Positions 44,939 to 53,782 of a stretch of DNA of 64,000 bases are shown here, one piece after another (position 1 is the first letter of the stretch; each line of letters starts with the position of its first letter). The stretch is from the NCBI GenBank assembly GCA_028820325.1, contig JAPPJO010000146.1, positions 51,183 to 115,182 on the forward strand. The letters are read 5' to 3'. The translations under genes and the position numbers were made by a program. Under the pieces are notes generated by a model, which worked only from the letters and a program-made list of their open reading frames with translations, was not told the DNA's origin and did not search any database. Origin of the DNA: Gammaproteobacteria bacterium (lineage in GTDB: Bacteria; Gemmatimonadota; Gemmatimonadetes; Longimicrobiales; Gaopeijiaceae).

Positions 44939-47062
44939 TTGATTCGCAACCGAAGGATGTGGCTTCTCCTGGCCGTGGTGGCCGGTGCCGGCGCGTTTAT
45001 CGCCGGAGAGCAGGAGTCGGGAGGCTACCCGCACCAGGAGATCCTGCTCAACCCGCCCGCCGGGGAGTGGCTCAACTACGGCCGCGACCAGGACGGCACC
45101 CACCACAGCCCCCTCGACCAGGTCGACGCCGGCAACGTGGACCGGCTCGGCCTGGCCTGGAGCTACGACACCGGCTCGTACCCGGGCCAACTGGAGGGGA
45201 CGCCGATCGTCGCGGGCGGCACCATGTACGGCACGCTCACCTGGAGCGTCGTCTTCGCCGTCGACGCACGCACCGGCGAGGAGAAGTGGCGCTGGGACCC
45301 GGGGATCCCGCAGACCCAGTACGTCACCGACGCGCGCGGCATCCGGCACCGGCGGGGGCCGAGCCTGTGCTGCGGCCCGGTCAACCGGGGCGTGGCCCTC
45401 TACGACGGCAAGGTCTACGTGGGGCTCCTGAACGGGAGCCTGGCCGCGCTGGACGCGGGAACGGGGGAGGAGGTGTGGCGGGTGCAGGTGCGGAGCCCGC
45501 TCGACGACTACAGCATCACCGGCGCCCCGCGCATCGTCGACGGCATGGTGATCACGGGAATCAGCGGCGCCGAGTTCGGCGTGCGCGGCTTCGTGTCGGC
45601 CTATGACGCGCAGACCGGCGAGCTGATCTGGCGCTTCTACACGGTGCCGGGCGATCCCACCGAGCCCTTCGAGAGCGAGGCCCTGGAGCGGGCGGCCGAG
45701 ACCTGGACCGGCGCCTGGTGGCGGTACGGGGGCGGCGGGACGGTGTGGGACGGGATGGCCTGGGATCCGGAGCTGGACCTGCTCTACTTCGGGGTGGGCA
45801 ACGGAGGGCCCTGGGCGCGCGATATCCGGAGCCCGGCGGGCGGCGACAACCTCTATCTCACCTCGATCATGGCGGTGCGCCCGCGCACGGGCGAGTACGT
45901 CTGGCACTACCAGACCACGCCCGGCGACGACTGGGACTACGCCGCCACCCAGCCCCTCATCCTCGCGGATCTGGTCATCGGCGGGCGCGAGCGGCAGGTC
46001 ATCATGCAGGCGCCCAAGAACGGCTTCTTCTACGTGATCGATCGCGTGACCGGCGAGTTCATCTCCGCGGAGCCGTTCGCGCGGGTGACCTGGGCGATGG
46101 GGTACGACCCGGAGACCGGGCGCCCGATCGAGACCGACTTCGCGCGTTACGGCATCGAGGGCGCGCTCATCTCTCCCGGCTCCGATGGCGCCCACAACTG
46201 GCATGCCACCTCGTGGAATCCGGCCACCGGCCTCGTCTACCTGCCCGGGCAGGAGACCTCCCGCTGGTACTCCGTGGATCCGGACTTCGCGATCGAGCCC
46301 GGGCAGCCGGGCTTCGGGATGGGACGCCGCCGGCCGGCCGCAGGGCCGATCAGGGGCGTCGACGTGGCCGCCGAGCTTCCCGCCGTCCTGCCCCAGGCCG
46401 GGCCCCGGGATCGCGAGATCGACCCCATGGTGGTCGGGATGGGGGGCTCCGGTGCCTTTCTGGCCGCGTGGGATCCGGTCGCCCGGGAGGAGCGCTGGCG
46501 GCACCGCTTCGAGCAGCGGGGCGTCTCCGGCGGTACGCTGACCACCGCCGGCAACCTGGTGTTCCACGGGAACGGGGGCGGGTCCTTCAACGCCTATCGC
46601 GCGGACGACGGCGAGATGCTGTGGGAATACCCGCTCGCGCCCGGCTTCGCCAATCCCGTGACGTACATGCTGGACGGCCGGCAATACGTCTCGGTGGTGA
46701 CCGGCCGGGGCGGCAGCTACGCGCCGGGCCGGGTCTACACCTTCGCGCTGGACGCGGACCTGCCCGCGCCGTCGATGGAGCCGCAGGCGCCCCCGCCGCC
46801 TCCCCCGGTCGAGCCGCCTCCCGACGGGTTCCTGGGCGGCATGGGTGGAGCGGAGCTGCCGGATCTGCCCGGGAGCGATCTGGCGCGCGAAGCCTGCACG
46901 CGGTGCCACTCGGCCGACCGGATCATCAACAACCGCCGCAGCGCCGAAGAGTGGCGGCTGTTCGTGGGCGAGAAGTACGCCCGCGGCTTCATCAACGCGA
47001 CCACGCCGGAGCAGCGCGCGGCGATCGTCGACTACATGACACGCGCCCTCCCGAGAGGTTGA
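44939..47062 (+). CDS. PQQ-dependent quinohemoprotein dehydrogenase
   Basis: 707 residues if TTG 44939 is used, giving a signal peptide (IRNRRMWLLLAVVAGAGAFIAG); GTG 44870 or ATG 44957 are alternatives. Eight-bladed propeller with repeated W-motifs (VFAVDARTGEEKWRWDPG, LAALDAGTGEEVWRVQV, SAYDAQTGELIWRFY). The vicinal disulfide that stacks on PQQ is visible as SLCCGPVNRGVA, and the catalytic Asp region as GDDWDYAATQPL. A C-terminal cytochrome c carries CTRCH, preceded by a Pro-rich linker. Such type II enzymes oxidise alcohols or aldoses in the periplasm and pass electrons to cytochromes. PQQ synthesis genes are not in the window. In this locus it may oxidise a released sugar. Confidence 0.9.
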   Translation: MIRNRRMWLLLAVVAGAGAFIAGEQESGGYPHQEILLNPPAGEWLNYGRDQDGTHHSPLDQVDAGNVDRLGLAWSYDTGSYPGQLEGTPIVAGGTMYGTLTWSVVFAVDARTGEEKWRWDPGIPQTQYVTDARGIRHRRGPSLCCGPVNRGVALYDGKVYVGLLNGSLAALDAGTGEEVWRVQVRSPLDDYSITGAPRIVDGMVITGISGAEFGVRGFVSAYDAQTGELIWRFYTVPGDPTEPFESEALERAAETWTGAWWRYGGGGTVWDGMAWDPELDLLYFGVGNGGPWARDIRSPAGGDNLYLTSIMAVRPRTGEYVWHYQTTPGDDWDYAATQPLILADLVIGGRERQVIMQAPKNGFFYVIDRVTGEFISAEPFARVTWAMGYDPETGRPIETDFARYGIEGALISPGSDGAHNWHATSWNPATGLVYLPGQETSRWYSVDPDFAIEPGQPGFGMGRRRPAAGPIRGVDVAAELPAVLPQAGPRDREIDPMVVGMGGSGAFLAAWDPVAREERWRHRFEQRGVSGGTLTTAGNLVFHGNGGGSFNAYRADDGEMLWEYPLAPGFANPVTYMLDGRQYVSVVTGRGGSYAPGRVYTFALDADLPAPSMEPQAPPPPPPVEPPPDGFLGGMGGAELPDLPGSDLAREACTRCHSADRIINNRRSAEEWRLFVGEKYARGFINATTPEQRAAIVDYMTRALPRG

Positions 47063-47087
47063 GGGAGCGGGACAGGAGGTAGGACCC

Positions 47088-48398
47088 ATGCGTTGTTCGT
47101 TCGTGACTCATGCCCTGTTCGCCGCGGCGCTGTTCGCCGTTCTCCCGGGCCAGCCGGCCGCAGCCCGGCAGGGCAACGACACCATAAGGGCCCGCGACGG
47201 AACCCCCATTCCGGTGATCCCGCGCGCGCCCGAGGGGATGGCCGAAGGCGCCGTCTGGATCCCGCCGATGCCGCCTCTGGAGGCGACCCTGCCTCCGGAG
47301 GGCTGGGAACCGGTCGGATACGAGCAGCCGCCCATGCCCTATATCCTGCTCCGGCTCCCGAGAACCAACATCACGCGGGCAGGATTCCCGGCCATCGACT
47401 TCCACGTGCACGCCGGCGAACTCACCACCTCCGAGGCGTACGAGAGCATGGTCGCCCTCATGGACTCCATCGGCATGGGCGCGATCATCAACCTGAACGG
47501 CGGCACCGGGGCCCACCTCGACTCCACGCTGGCGGCGGGGCAGGCGTACCGGGACCGGGTCGTGAACTTCGTCACCCTGAACCTCGACGGCATCAACGAG
47601 CCCGGCTGGTCAGAGTGGATGGCCGGGGAGCTGGAACGCGGCTTTCTGGCCGGCGCCGGCGGCCTGAAGGTGTCCAAGGCACTGGGCCAGGGCGCGCGCA
47701 ACCCGGACGGCAGCTTCATCCAGGCCGACGATCCGCGCCTCGATGCCGTGTGGGCGATGGCCGCGAAGCACGACAAGCCGATCATGATTCACACCAGCGA
47801 CTCGGTCGGACGCTTCTATCCCATCGGTCCTCTCAACGAGCGCTACGAGGCCGGCCTGTGGCGGCATCCGGGGGACAAGAGCGGCAATCTCTACGAGTCG
47901 GGCCCGCCCCGCGAGGTGATCGAGGTCGCGCGCGAGAGGATGCTCGCCAAGCATCCGCGCACGCGCTTCGTGCTCGGGCATATGGCGATGCTCTACTACG
48001 ACCCGGGGAGGCTCGGAACGCTGCTGGACACCTATCCGAACGCCGACCTGGAGACATCCGCCGCGATTCAGGACCTGGGCCGCGCGCCCCGCCTGTGGAG
48101 AGAGTTCTTCCTCAAGTACCAGGACCGCATCCTCTTCGGCACCGACGGCAACCGGCGCCGCACGATCGACGACTTCTGGACCCCGCACTGGCGCTTCCTG
48201 GAGACGTTCGACGAGCACTTCTTTCATCCGGCCCAGGTCCGCACCCCCGGCGGCTCGCCGGGCCACGGGCGCTACAACATCTACGGGATCGGCCTTCCGG
48301 ACGAAGTGCTGCGCAAGATCTACTTCGAGAACGCGCTCCGGCATCTTCCCTACATGCGCGATTCCATCGAGCGTCAGCTCGCAGAGCGGGGCGGGTGA
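47088..48398 (+). CDS. Secreted amidohydrolase family 2 (TIM-barrel) protein
   Basis: 436 residues with signal peptide (FAAALFAVLPGQPAAA). Metal-dependent amidohydrolase-2 motifs: AIDFHVHAGELT (His-x-His), KPIMIHTSDSVGRFYPIG, RFVLGHMAMLYYDPGRL and ILFGTDGNRR (final Asp). Relatives are lactonases (4-sulfomuconolactone, LigI-type), decarboxylases and uronate-linked hydrolases. In this position a sugar lactonase acting on the product of the PQQ dehydrogenase upstream is an attractive but unproven idea. Uronate isomerase UxaC shares this superfamily, but it is cytosolic and its sequence pattern is not seen here. GTGA overlap with the next gene. Confidence 0.82.
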   Translation: MRCSFVTHALFAAALFAVLPGQPAAARQGNDTIRARDGTPIPVIPRAPEGMAEGAVWIPPMPPLEATLPPEGWEPVGYEQPPMPYILLRLPRTNITRAGFPAIDFHVHAGELTTSEAYESMVALMDSIGMGAIINLNGGTGAHLDSTLAAGQAYRDRVVNFVTLNLDGINEPGWSEWMAGELERGFLAGAGGLKVSKALGQGARNPDGSFIQADDPRLDAVWAMAAKHDKPIMIHTSDSVGRFYPIGPLNERYEAGLWRHPGDKSGNLYESGPPREVIEVARERMLAKHPRTRFVLGHMAMLYYDPGRLGTLLDTYPNADLETSAAIQDLGRAPRLWREFFLKYQDRILFGTDGNRRRTIDDFWTPHWRFLETFDEHFFHPAQVRTPGGSPGHGRYNIYGIGLPDEVLRKIYFENALRHLPYMRDSIERQLAERGG

Positions 48399-49210
48399 GT
48401 TCGGGCGGGGAGACCGATCCGTTCGACCTCACCGGCAGGGTGGCGGTGGTGTGCGGCGGCTACGGCGTGCTGGGCGGAGCGATCGCCGCGGAGCTGGGGC
48501 GTGCGGGGTCGCGGGTTGCGGTGCTGGGCCGCCGCCGCGAGCAGGCTGAAGCGAAGGCTGCCGGGATCGGTGGAGCCATCGCGCTGGAGGCGGACGTGCT
48601 GGACGAAGAGGCGCTTCGCCGGGCACGTCGCGAGCTCCTGGACCGGTGGGGAGCGGTGGATGTGCTGGTCAACGCCGCGGGGGGGAACATGAAGCGTGCG
48701 CGCAGCGACGAGGGGAGCATTTTCGCGGTTCCCGCAGATGCCTTCGACGAGGCCCTCCGCCTGAACCTCCACGGCTCGGTCGTACCGTCCATGGTCTTCG
48801 GTGAGGCGATGGCCGCTCGGGGCGCCGGCTGCATCGTGAACATCTCGTCGATGGCGGCGCTTCGGGTTCTCACGGGCGTCATGGCCTACTCGGCCGCCAA
48901 GGCCGCCATCGAGAACTTCACGCGCTGGATGGCGGTCGAACTGTCCCGCCGGCACGGGGACGGTCTCCGAGTCAATGCGGTCGCGCCCGGCTTCTTCCTG
49001 GCGGAGCAGAACCGGGCCGTGCTGGTGAAGCCTGACGGGAGCTACACCGCGCGGGCCAGGCGCATCATCGAACACACCCCGATGGGGCGGCTGGGGAGGC
49101 CCGCGGAGGTGGCGGGGGTAGTCCGCTGGCTTGCGAGCGACGCCGCGTCGTTCGTCACCGGCGCCGTGATCCCCGTCGACGGGGGCTTCAGCGCCTTCAG
49201 CGGCATCTGA
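48395..49210 (+). CDS. SDR-type D-mannonate oxidoreductase (fructuronate reductase)
   Basis: 271 residues from GTG 48395, overlapping the previous stop. Rossmann motif VVCGGYGVLGGAIA, NAAGGN, NISSM and YSAAK catalytic Tyr-Lys are intact. The wording LNLHGSVVPSMVFGEAM, VNAVAPGFFLAEQNR, RRIIEHTPMGRLG and VIPVDGGFSAFSGI is that of the short-chain mannonate oxidoreductases, which interconvert fructuronate and mannonate with NAD(P)H. It replaces the unrelated long-chain UxuB of E. coli. Directly followed by uxuA, so product and substrate connect. Confidence 0.9.
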   Translation: MSSGGETDPFDLTGRVAVVCGGYGVLGGAIAAELGRAGSRVAVLGRRREQAEAKAAGIGGAIALEADVLDEEALRRARRELLDRWGAVDVLVNAAGGNMKRARSDEGSIFAVPADAFDEALRLNLHGSVVPSMVFGEAMAARGAGCIVNISSMAALRVLTGVMAYSAAKAAIENFTRWMAVELSRRHGDGLRVNAVAPGFFLAEQNRAVLVKPDGSYTARARRIIEHTPMGRLGRPAEVAGVVRWLASDAASFVTGAVIPVDGGFSAFSGI

Positions 49211-49217
49211 GGCGCCC

Positions 49218-50276
49218 ATGCTGATGAGCTTCCGCTGGTTCGGTCCCGGGGATTCGGTGAGCCTGTCGCGGATTCGCCAGATCCCCGGCGTCGAGGGGGT
49301 GGTCAGCGCGCTGCACGACATCCCCGCGGGGGAAGCGTGGCCGCGGGACGAGCTGAGCCGGCTGGGCGAGGCGATCGACGACGCGGGGCTCCGCTTCGCG
49401 GTGGTGGAGAGCATTCCCGTCCACGACGACATCAAGCTGGGGCGGCCCTCGAGGGATCGGTTCATCGAGCGTTACTGCGAGAGCGTGCGCGCCGTGGGCG
49501 AGATCGGCGTGCCGGTCATCTGCTACAACTTCATGCCCGTGCTCGACTGGACCCGCACGAGCATCGACAAGCGGCTGGCGGACGGGTCGGCCACGCTCGC
49601 GTACGACCCGGAGGAGCTGGCCGCGCTTGATCCCGCGCGGGGCCCGGCCGCGCTTCCGGCGTGGTCGCCCGTCCAGCCCGAACGGCTTTCCGAGCTGCTC
49701 GCCGCCTTCCGCGCGATGGAAGAGGAGCAGCTCTGGGAGAACCTGGGGTACTTCCTGGAGGCCGTGGTACCCGTGGCGGAGGAGTCCGGTGTGCTGATGG
49801 CGATGCATCCGGACGATCCGCCGTGGTCCGTCTTCGGGCTGCCGCGCGTCGTCACAGATGGTCCGGCGCTCGAGCGGCTGCTGGGGCTGGTGGATCGGCC
49901 CGCCAACGGGATCACCTTCTGCACCGGCTCCCTGGGCGCCCGTCCCGACAACGACCTGCCCGCGATCATCCGCCGCCTGGGTTCGAGGATCCACTTCGCG
50001 CATTGCCGCAACGTCCGCGTGACCGGCGATCGGCGCTTCCACGAGAGTCCCCACCCGTCGCGGCTGGGGGATGTCGACCTGCTGGAGGTGGTCCGCGCGC
50101 TGCGCGAGGTGGAGTTTGCCGGGCCGATGCGCCCCGACCACGGACGCATGATCTGGGGCGAGACGGGCCAGCCGGGCTACGGCCTGTACGATCGAGCGCT
50201 CGGGGCGATGTACCTGCAGGGGCTGTGGGAAGGGGTGGAAGGGATGGCGGTCCGCGAGAAGCGTGGATCGCGATGA
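49218..50276 (+). CDS. uxuA: Mannonate dehydratase
   Basis: 352 residues. UxuA converts D-mannonate to 2-keto-3-deoxygluconate with a divalent metal. Typical features: MSFRWFGPGDSVSLSRIRQIPGVEGVVSALHDIPAGE, ICYNFMPVLDWTRT, LMAMHPDDPPWSVFGLPRV, ITFCTGSLGARPDNDL, IHFAHCRNV and MRPDHGRMIWGE. The His, Cys and Asp ligands in these motifs are all present. Start ATG 49218 (ATG 49224 also possible). The 3' end overlaps eda by ATGA. Confidence 0.95.
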   Translation: MLMSFRWFGPGDSVSLSRIRQIPGVEGVVSALHDIPAGEAWPRDELSRLGEAIDDAGLRFAVVESIPVHDDIKLGRPSRDRFIERYCESVRAVGEIGVPVICYNFMPVLDWTRTSIDKRLADGSATLAYDPEELAALDPARGPAALPAWSPVQPERLSELLAAFRAMEEEQLWENLGYFLEAVVPVAEESGVLMAMHPDDPPWSVFGLPRVVTDGPALERLLGLVDRPANGITFCTGSLGARPDNDLPAIIRRLGSRIHFAHCRNVRVTGDRRFHESPHPSRLGDVDLLEVVRALREVEFAGPMRPDHGRMIWGETGQPGYGLYDRALGAMYLQGLWEGVEGMAVREKRGSR

Positions 50277-50911
50277 CGTCCCTGAACGAACGGATCGGCC
50301 GGCTGGGCGTGGTCCCCGTGGTCGTCATCCGCGACCCGCGCCGCGCGGTGCCGCTGGCGCGCGCACTGGCCGAGGGCGGCCTTCCGTGCGCCGAGATCAC
50401 GTTCAGGACTTCCGGGGCCGCGGAGGCGCTGCGCCGCATCGCGGCGGAGGTCCCCGACGTCCTGCCGGGCGCCGGCACCGTCCTCACACCCGGGCAGGCG
50501 GAGGCCGCGAGGGAGGCGGGGGCGCGATTCGTGGTCTCCCCGGGCTTCGATGCCCGCGTGGTCGACTATTGCCGGGCGCACGAACTCCCCGTCTATCCCG
50601 GCGTATGCACGCCCACCGAGATTCAGAGCGCCCTCGAGGCGGGGCTCGACGTGCTGAAGTTCTTTCCCGCCGGGCCCCTCGGAGGAGCGTCCTTCCTCAA
50701 GGCGATCTCGGCGCCTTTCCCCGGCCTGAGGTTCATCCCCACCGGAGGAGTGAAGCGCGAGCACCTCCCCGGTTACCTCAAGCTCGATCGGGTGCTGGCG
50801 TGCGGCGGTTCCTGGCTCGCGCCGCCCGCGTCGATCGACGCGGGCGCCTTCGACCGGATCCGCGACGAGGCCGCGCGGACCGTCGCCGTCGTCCGGAGAG
50901 AGCGCCCATGA
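50273..50911 (+). CDS. eda: 2-dehydro-3-deoxyphosphogluconate aldolase (KDPG aldolase)
   Basis: 212 residues, class I aldolase splitting KDPG into pyruvate and glyceraldehyde-3-phosphate. Catalytic Glu lies in CAEITFRT, the Schiff-base Lys in VLKFFPA, and GAGTVLTPGQAEAAREAGARFVVSPG plus FIPTGGV complete the family signature. Both ends overlap neighbours by ATGA. The order is uxuA-eda-kdgK. Confidence 0.96.
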   Translation: MTSLNERIGRLGVVPVVVIRDPRRAVPLARALAEGGLPCAEITFRTSGAAEALRRIAAEVPDVLPGAGTVLTPGQAEAAREAGARFVVSPGFDARVVDYCRAHELPVYPGVCTPTEIQSALEAGLDVLKFFPAGPLGGASFLKAISAPFPGLRFIPTGGVKREHLPGYLKLDRVLACGGSWLAPPASIDAGAFDRIRDEAARTVAVVRRERP

Positions 50912-51945
50912 CCTCCCCCATGCGCATCGTGACCTTCGGCGAGCTCATGCTGCGGCTCCGGGCCCCGGGACGCGAGCGGTTGCTCCAGAGCCCGCGTCTC
51001 GAGGCGACCTTCGGCGGGGCCGAGAGCAACGTGGCGGTCTCGCTCACCAACTTCGGGCTGGACGCGGCCTTCTGCACGGTCCTGCCCGCGAACCCGATCG
51101 CCGATGCGGCCATCGGCGAACTGCGCCGCTTCGGCGTGGACACCCGGCACATCCGGCGGGGAGGTGAGCGCATGGGCATCTACTACCTGGAGACGGGAGC
51201 GAACCAGCGGCCCAGCCGGGTGGTCTACGACCGCGCGAACTCGTCCATCGCCTGCGCCGGCCGAGGCGACTTTGACTGGGATGCCGTCTTGGAGGGTGCG
51301 GACTGGTTCCACATCACCGGCATCACGCCGGCGCTCAGCTCCGCCGCCGCCGAACTCTCCCTGCAGGCGGTCCGCCGGGCGAGAGAGCGGGGGGTGACCG
51401 TCTCGTGCGACTACAACTACCGGAGCAAGCTCTGGAAGTACGGGAAAACCGCCCCGGAGGTGATGCGCGAGCTGGTGGCGCACGTGCAGATCGGCATCGC
51501 GAACGAGGAGGACTGCCAGCGCTCGCTCGGGATCGCATCGAACGTGGACGTAGAGGCCGGCGCCCTGGATCATGAGCGCTACCGGGTGCTGGCCGAGCGG
51601 GTGCTGGCCGCCTTTCCGAACCTGGAGAAGCAGGTCATCACCCTGCGCGAGAGCCGGAGCGCCGACGACAACACCTGGGGCGCCTGCCTGCACGACGGCC
51701 GGGACTTCATGGTGAGCGGCAGATACGAGGTGCCGGACATCGTCGACCGCGTCGGAACCGGCGACGCCTTCGCCGCGGGGTTCATCTACGGTCTCGCGAC
51801 CCATGCGGACGACCGCAGCGCTTTGGAGTTCGCGACGGCGGCCGGGTGCCTGAAGCACTCGGTCCCGGGCGACTTCCACCGGGTGGGCGTGACCGAAGTC
51901 GAGGCTCTCATGAGTGGGGGTGCCAGCGGGCGCGTGCAGCGGTAA
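50908..51945 (+). CDS. kdgK: 2-dehydro-3-deoxygluconate kinase (PfkB family)
   Basis: 345 residues. PfkB signature 1 appears as TFGGAESNVAVSLTNFGLDAAF and signature 2 as DRVGTGDAFAAGFIYG with catalytic Asp. The TFGELMLRLRAP opening and NSSIACAGRGDFDW resemble KdgK rather than fructokinase or ribokinase. It phosphorylates KDG to KDPG for Eda. It is the last gene of the run; only 23 bases separate its stop from the converging ABC permease gene, and I see no strong terminator there. Confidence 0.92.
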   Translation: MTSPMRIVTFGELMLRLRAPGRERLLQSPRLEATFGGAESNVAVSLTNFGLDAAFCTVLPANPIADAAIGELRRFGVDTRHIRRGGERMGIYYLETGANQRPSRVVYDRANSSIACAGRGDFDWDAVLEGADWFHITGITPALSSAAAELSLQAVRRARERGVTVSCDYNYRSKLWKYGKTAPEVMRELVAHVQIGIANEEDCQRSLGIASNVDVEAGALDHERYRVLAERVLAAFPNLEKQVITLRESRSADDNTWGACLHDGRDFMVSGRYEVPDIVDRVGTGDAFAAGFIYGLATHADDRSALEFATAAGCLKHSVPGDFHRVGVTEVEALMSGGASGRVQR

Positions 51946-51968
51946 CGATCCAGAGTGTGCCGCCCGGG

Positions 51969-52844
51969 TCAGTGATTCCGTGCTCGGCTCGACGCCGCCA
52001 GCACCCCCGCCAGCCCCAGGCCGATCCAGAACGCGGATAATGCCGTCCACATCTTCACGTTCGGCAGGAGCGTCCACACCTCCCTCCCACCGCTCATCCC
52101 CCATGCGAACGAGCCTCCACCGATGTACCAGGCAACGAAGTCGCTGACCCGCTGAATCCAGTCGATGTCCCGGAAGTCGGCGATGCCCAGCACGACCCCG
52201 CCCGCGACCCACAGCCCGGCGGCCCAGAACAGCGGGCGGCGTGTGGCGAGCACAAGGGTGCTGGCAAGCAGGTAGGCTGCGGTCGCCGAGGTGAACGGGA
52301 GTGCCCACTCCCACCACGGAGTGGTCCAGTTCACCGATTGCACGGCACCCGGCGTGCCCGCGGTGGCTCCCGCCGGGTCGAGGACAAGCAGGCGAACCTC
52401 GTCGACCCCCAGGGACCCGCCGCTCGCCAGCGTCGTGAGCGTGACCCAAACGAGAGCCGCACCCAGGATCGCCATGAGCCAGACCCATCCGGCCGCGACC
52501 TTGAGAAGCGCGTGTCTCCGGTGATCGACGGGCATCGACCACAGCGGGGTGTCGCCGAACCGCCGCTCGCCCTTCCACACCACGAGCGGAAGCAGCAGGG
52601 CGCCGAGCACGCCGAAGAAGCCCCAGGGCGGCTCCCCGGGATCGAAGACGAGTTCACCGATCTCCCCATCGACCATCGCCTGCAGGACAGGCATTCTGCT
52701 GAAGGCGATGAGGGCCACCGAGCCGAGCGCCAGCGCCAGGGCTGCCAGGGCGCCCTCGCGGCGGATCGCGAGCCCGACCACGCGAAGCTGTTCGCCCCAC
52801 ACCGCCTTCATTGCGGGTATGCGGCCTGCGGTCGAGTCCGTCAT
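51969..52844 (-). CDS. ABC transporter permease (YtrC/D-like)
   Basis: 291 residues with about six hydrophobic segments (ALAALALALGSVALIAF, WGFFGVLGALLLPLVVW, VWLMAILGAALVWVTL, AAYLLASTLVL, LFWAAGLWVAGGVVLGI, and a C-terminal one). The sequence after the second segment, WKGERRFGDTPLWSMPVDHRRHALLKV, is typical of ABC-2-like permeases partnered with YtrB ATPases. Start overlaps the ATPase stop (ATGA). Substrate unknown; relatives respond to cell-wall antibiotics. Confidence 0.85.
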   Translation of the reverse strand: MTDSTAGRIPAMKAVWGEQLRVVGLAIRREGALAALALALGSVALIAFSRMPVLQAMVDGEIGELVFDPGEPPWGFFGVLGALLLPLVVWKGERRFGDTPLWSMPVDHRRHALLKVAAGWVWLMAILGAALVWVTLTTLASGGSLGVDEVRLLVLDPAGATAGTPGAVQSVNWTTPWWEWALPFTSATAAYLLASTLVLATRRPLFWAAGLWVAGGVVLGIADFRDIDWIQRVSDFVAWYIGGGSFAWGMSGGREVWTLLPNVKMWTALSAFWIGLGLAGVLAASSRARNH

Positions 52845-53782
52845 GTTGCCTCCCTTTCGGAGAGTAGAGCCAGCGCTGCTTCGTCCACCGACAGGGGAGC
52901 GACTTCCCGCACCGCCGCGCCCGCCTGCGACAGGCCGCGCGTAACGGCGTCACGGTCGCCCCACACCGTCCATTCGATCGCGCGGGCCGCGTCGCTGCGC
53001 CTGACCACGCGCCCCGCCAACTCGCCGGGTCCCCTCCAGCCTTCGGGAACATCCGCCCAGTAGCGCAACAGGCCCCCGTACAACTCGTCGCGCGGCAGTT
53101 GGCCCAGGAGCCGTCCCTCCGATAGCACGCCCACGTGATCCACCAAGGGCTCCACCTCGTAGACCCGGTGCGTGGAGATCACAACGGTGGTCGGAGAATC
53201 GGCGAGGTGTTCGCTGAGGATGCTCAAGGTCTCGTCGCGCACCACATGGTCCAGGCCGTCGGTCGGCTCGTCCAGAAGGAGCAGCGGCGGCCTGTGCGCC
53301 AGTGCCAGAACGAGCTGCACGCGTCGGCTCTCACCCTTCGACAGCGTGTGGCACTTGCGTCGGGGATCGATCCCGTACCTGGCCCTCAATCCGCGGGCAT
53401 ACTCCGCGTCCCAGGACGGGTGGTAGACCGCCTGGTGCTCCAGCAGCCGGCCCACCGTCATCCAGGCGTAGCCGACCCGGTAGTCCTCAGGTACATAGCC
53501 GATACCCGCGCGCACTTCGGCTCCCCGGTCGGCCGGGTCCCGCCCCAGCACGCTGACCGCTCCGTCCTGGTATCGCACGAGACCCATGAGGGTCCGAATC
53601 AGCGTGCTCTTGCCCGCGCCGTTGGGACCCACGAGCACGTATACGGACCCTTCCGGAACCTGCAGATCCAGGCCGTCCAGAGCGCGTGTAGAACCGAACT
53701 GCTTCGCCAGCCCCCGTGTCGTCACCGCGAATGGACCGTTCCCGAGGTCGATGGGAAGCGCCGCGGTAGCTGTGTCCGTCAT
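52841..53782 (-). CDS. ABC transporter ATP-binding protein
   Basis: 313 residues. Walker A GPNGAGKST, signature LSKGESRRVQ, Walker B LLLLDEPTDGLD and the switch His in VVISTHR are all intact. The C-terminal ~80 residues form the accessory region common in drug or peptide exporters. ABC2-type, probably dimeric, driving the permease at 51969. Its start overlaps the GntR gene stop by 4 bases, so the regulator, ATPase and permease are one coupled operon. Confidence 0.95.
   Translation of the reverse strand: MTDTATAALPIDLGNGPFAVTTRGLAKQFGSTRALDGLDLQVPEGSVYVLVGPNGAGKSTLIRTLMGLVRYQDGAVSVLGRDPADRGAEVRAGIGYVPEDYRVGYAWMTVGRLLEHQAVYHPSWDAEYARGLRARYGIDPRRKCHTLSKGESRRVQLVLALAHRPPLLLLDEPTDGLDHVVRDETLSILSEHLADSPTTVVISTHRVYEVEPLVDHVGVLSEGRLLGQLPRDELYGGLLRYWADVPEGWRGPGELAGRVVRRSDAARAIEWTVWGDRDAVTRGLSQAGAAVREVAPLSVDEAALALLSEREAT

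Noticed and set aside
47088..48398. Secreted amidohydrolase as the missing uronate isomerase UxaC
   Set aside because: Same superfamily, but it has a signal peptide, a different length and none of the UxaC sequence pattern.
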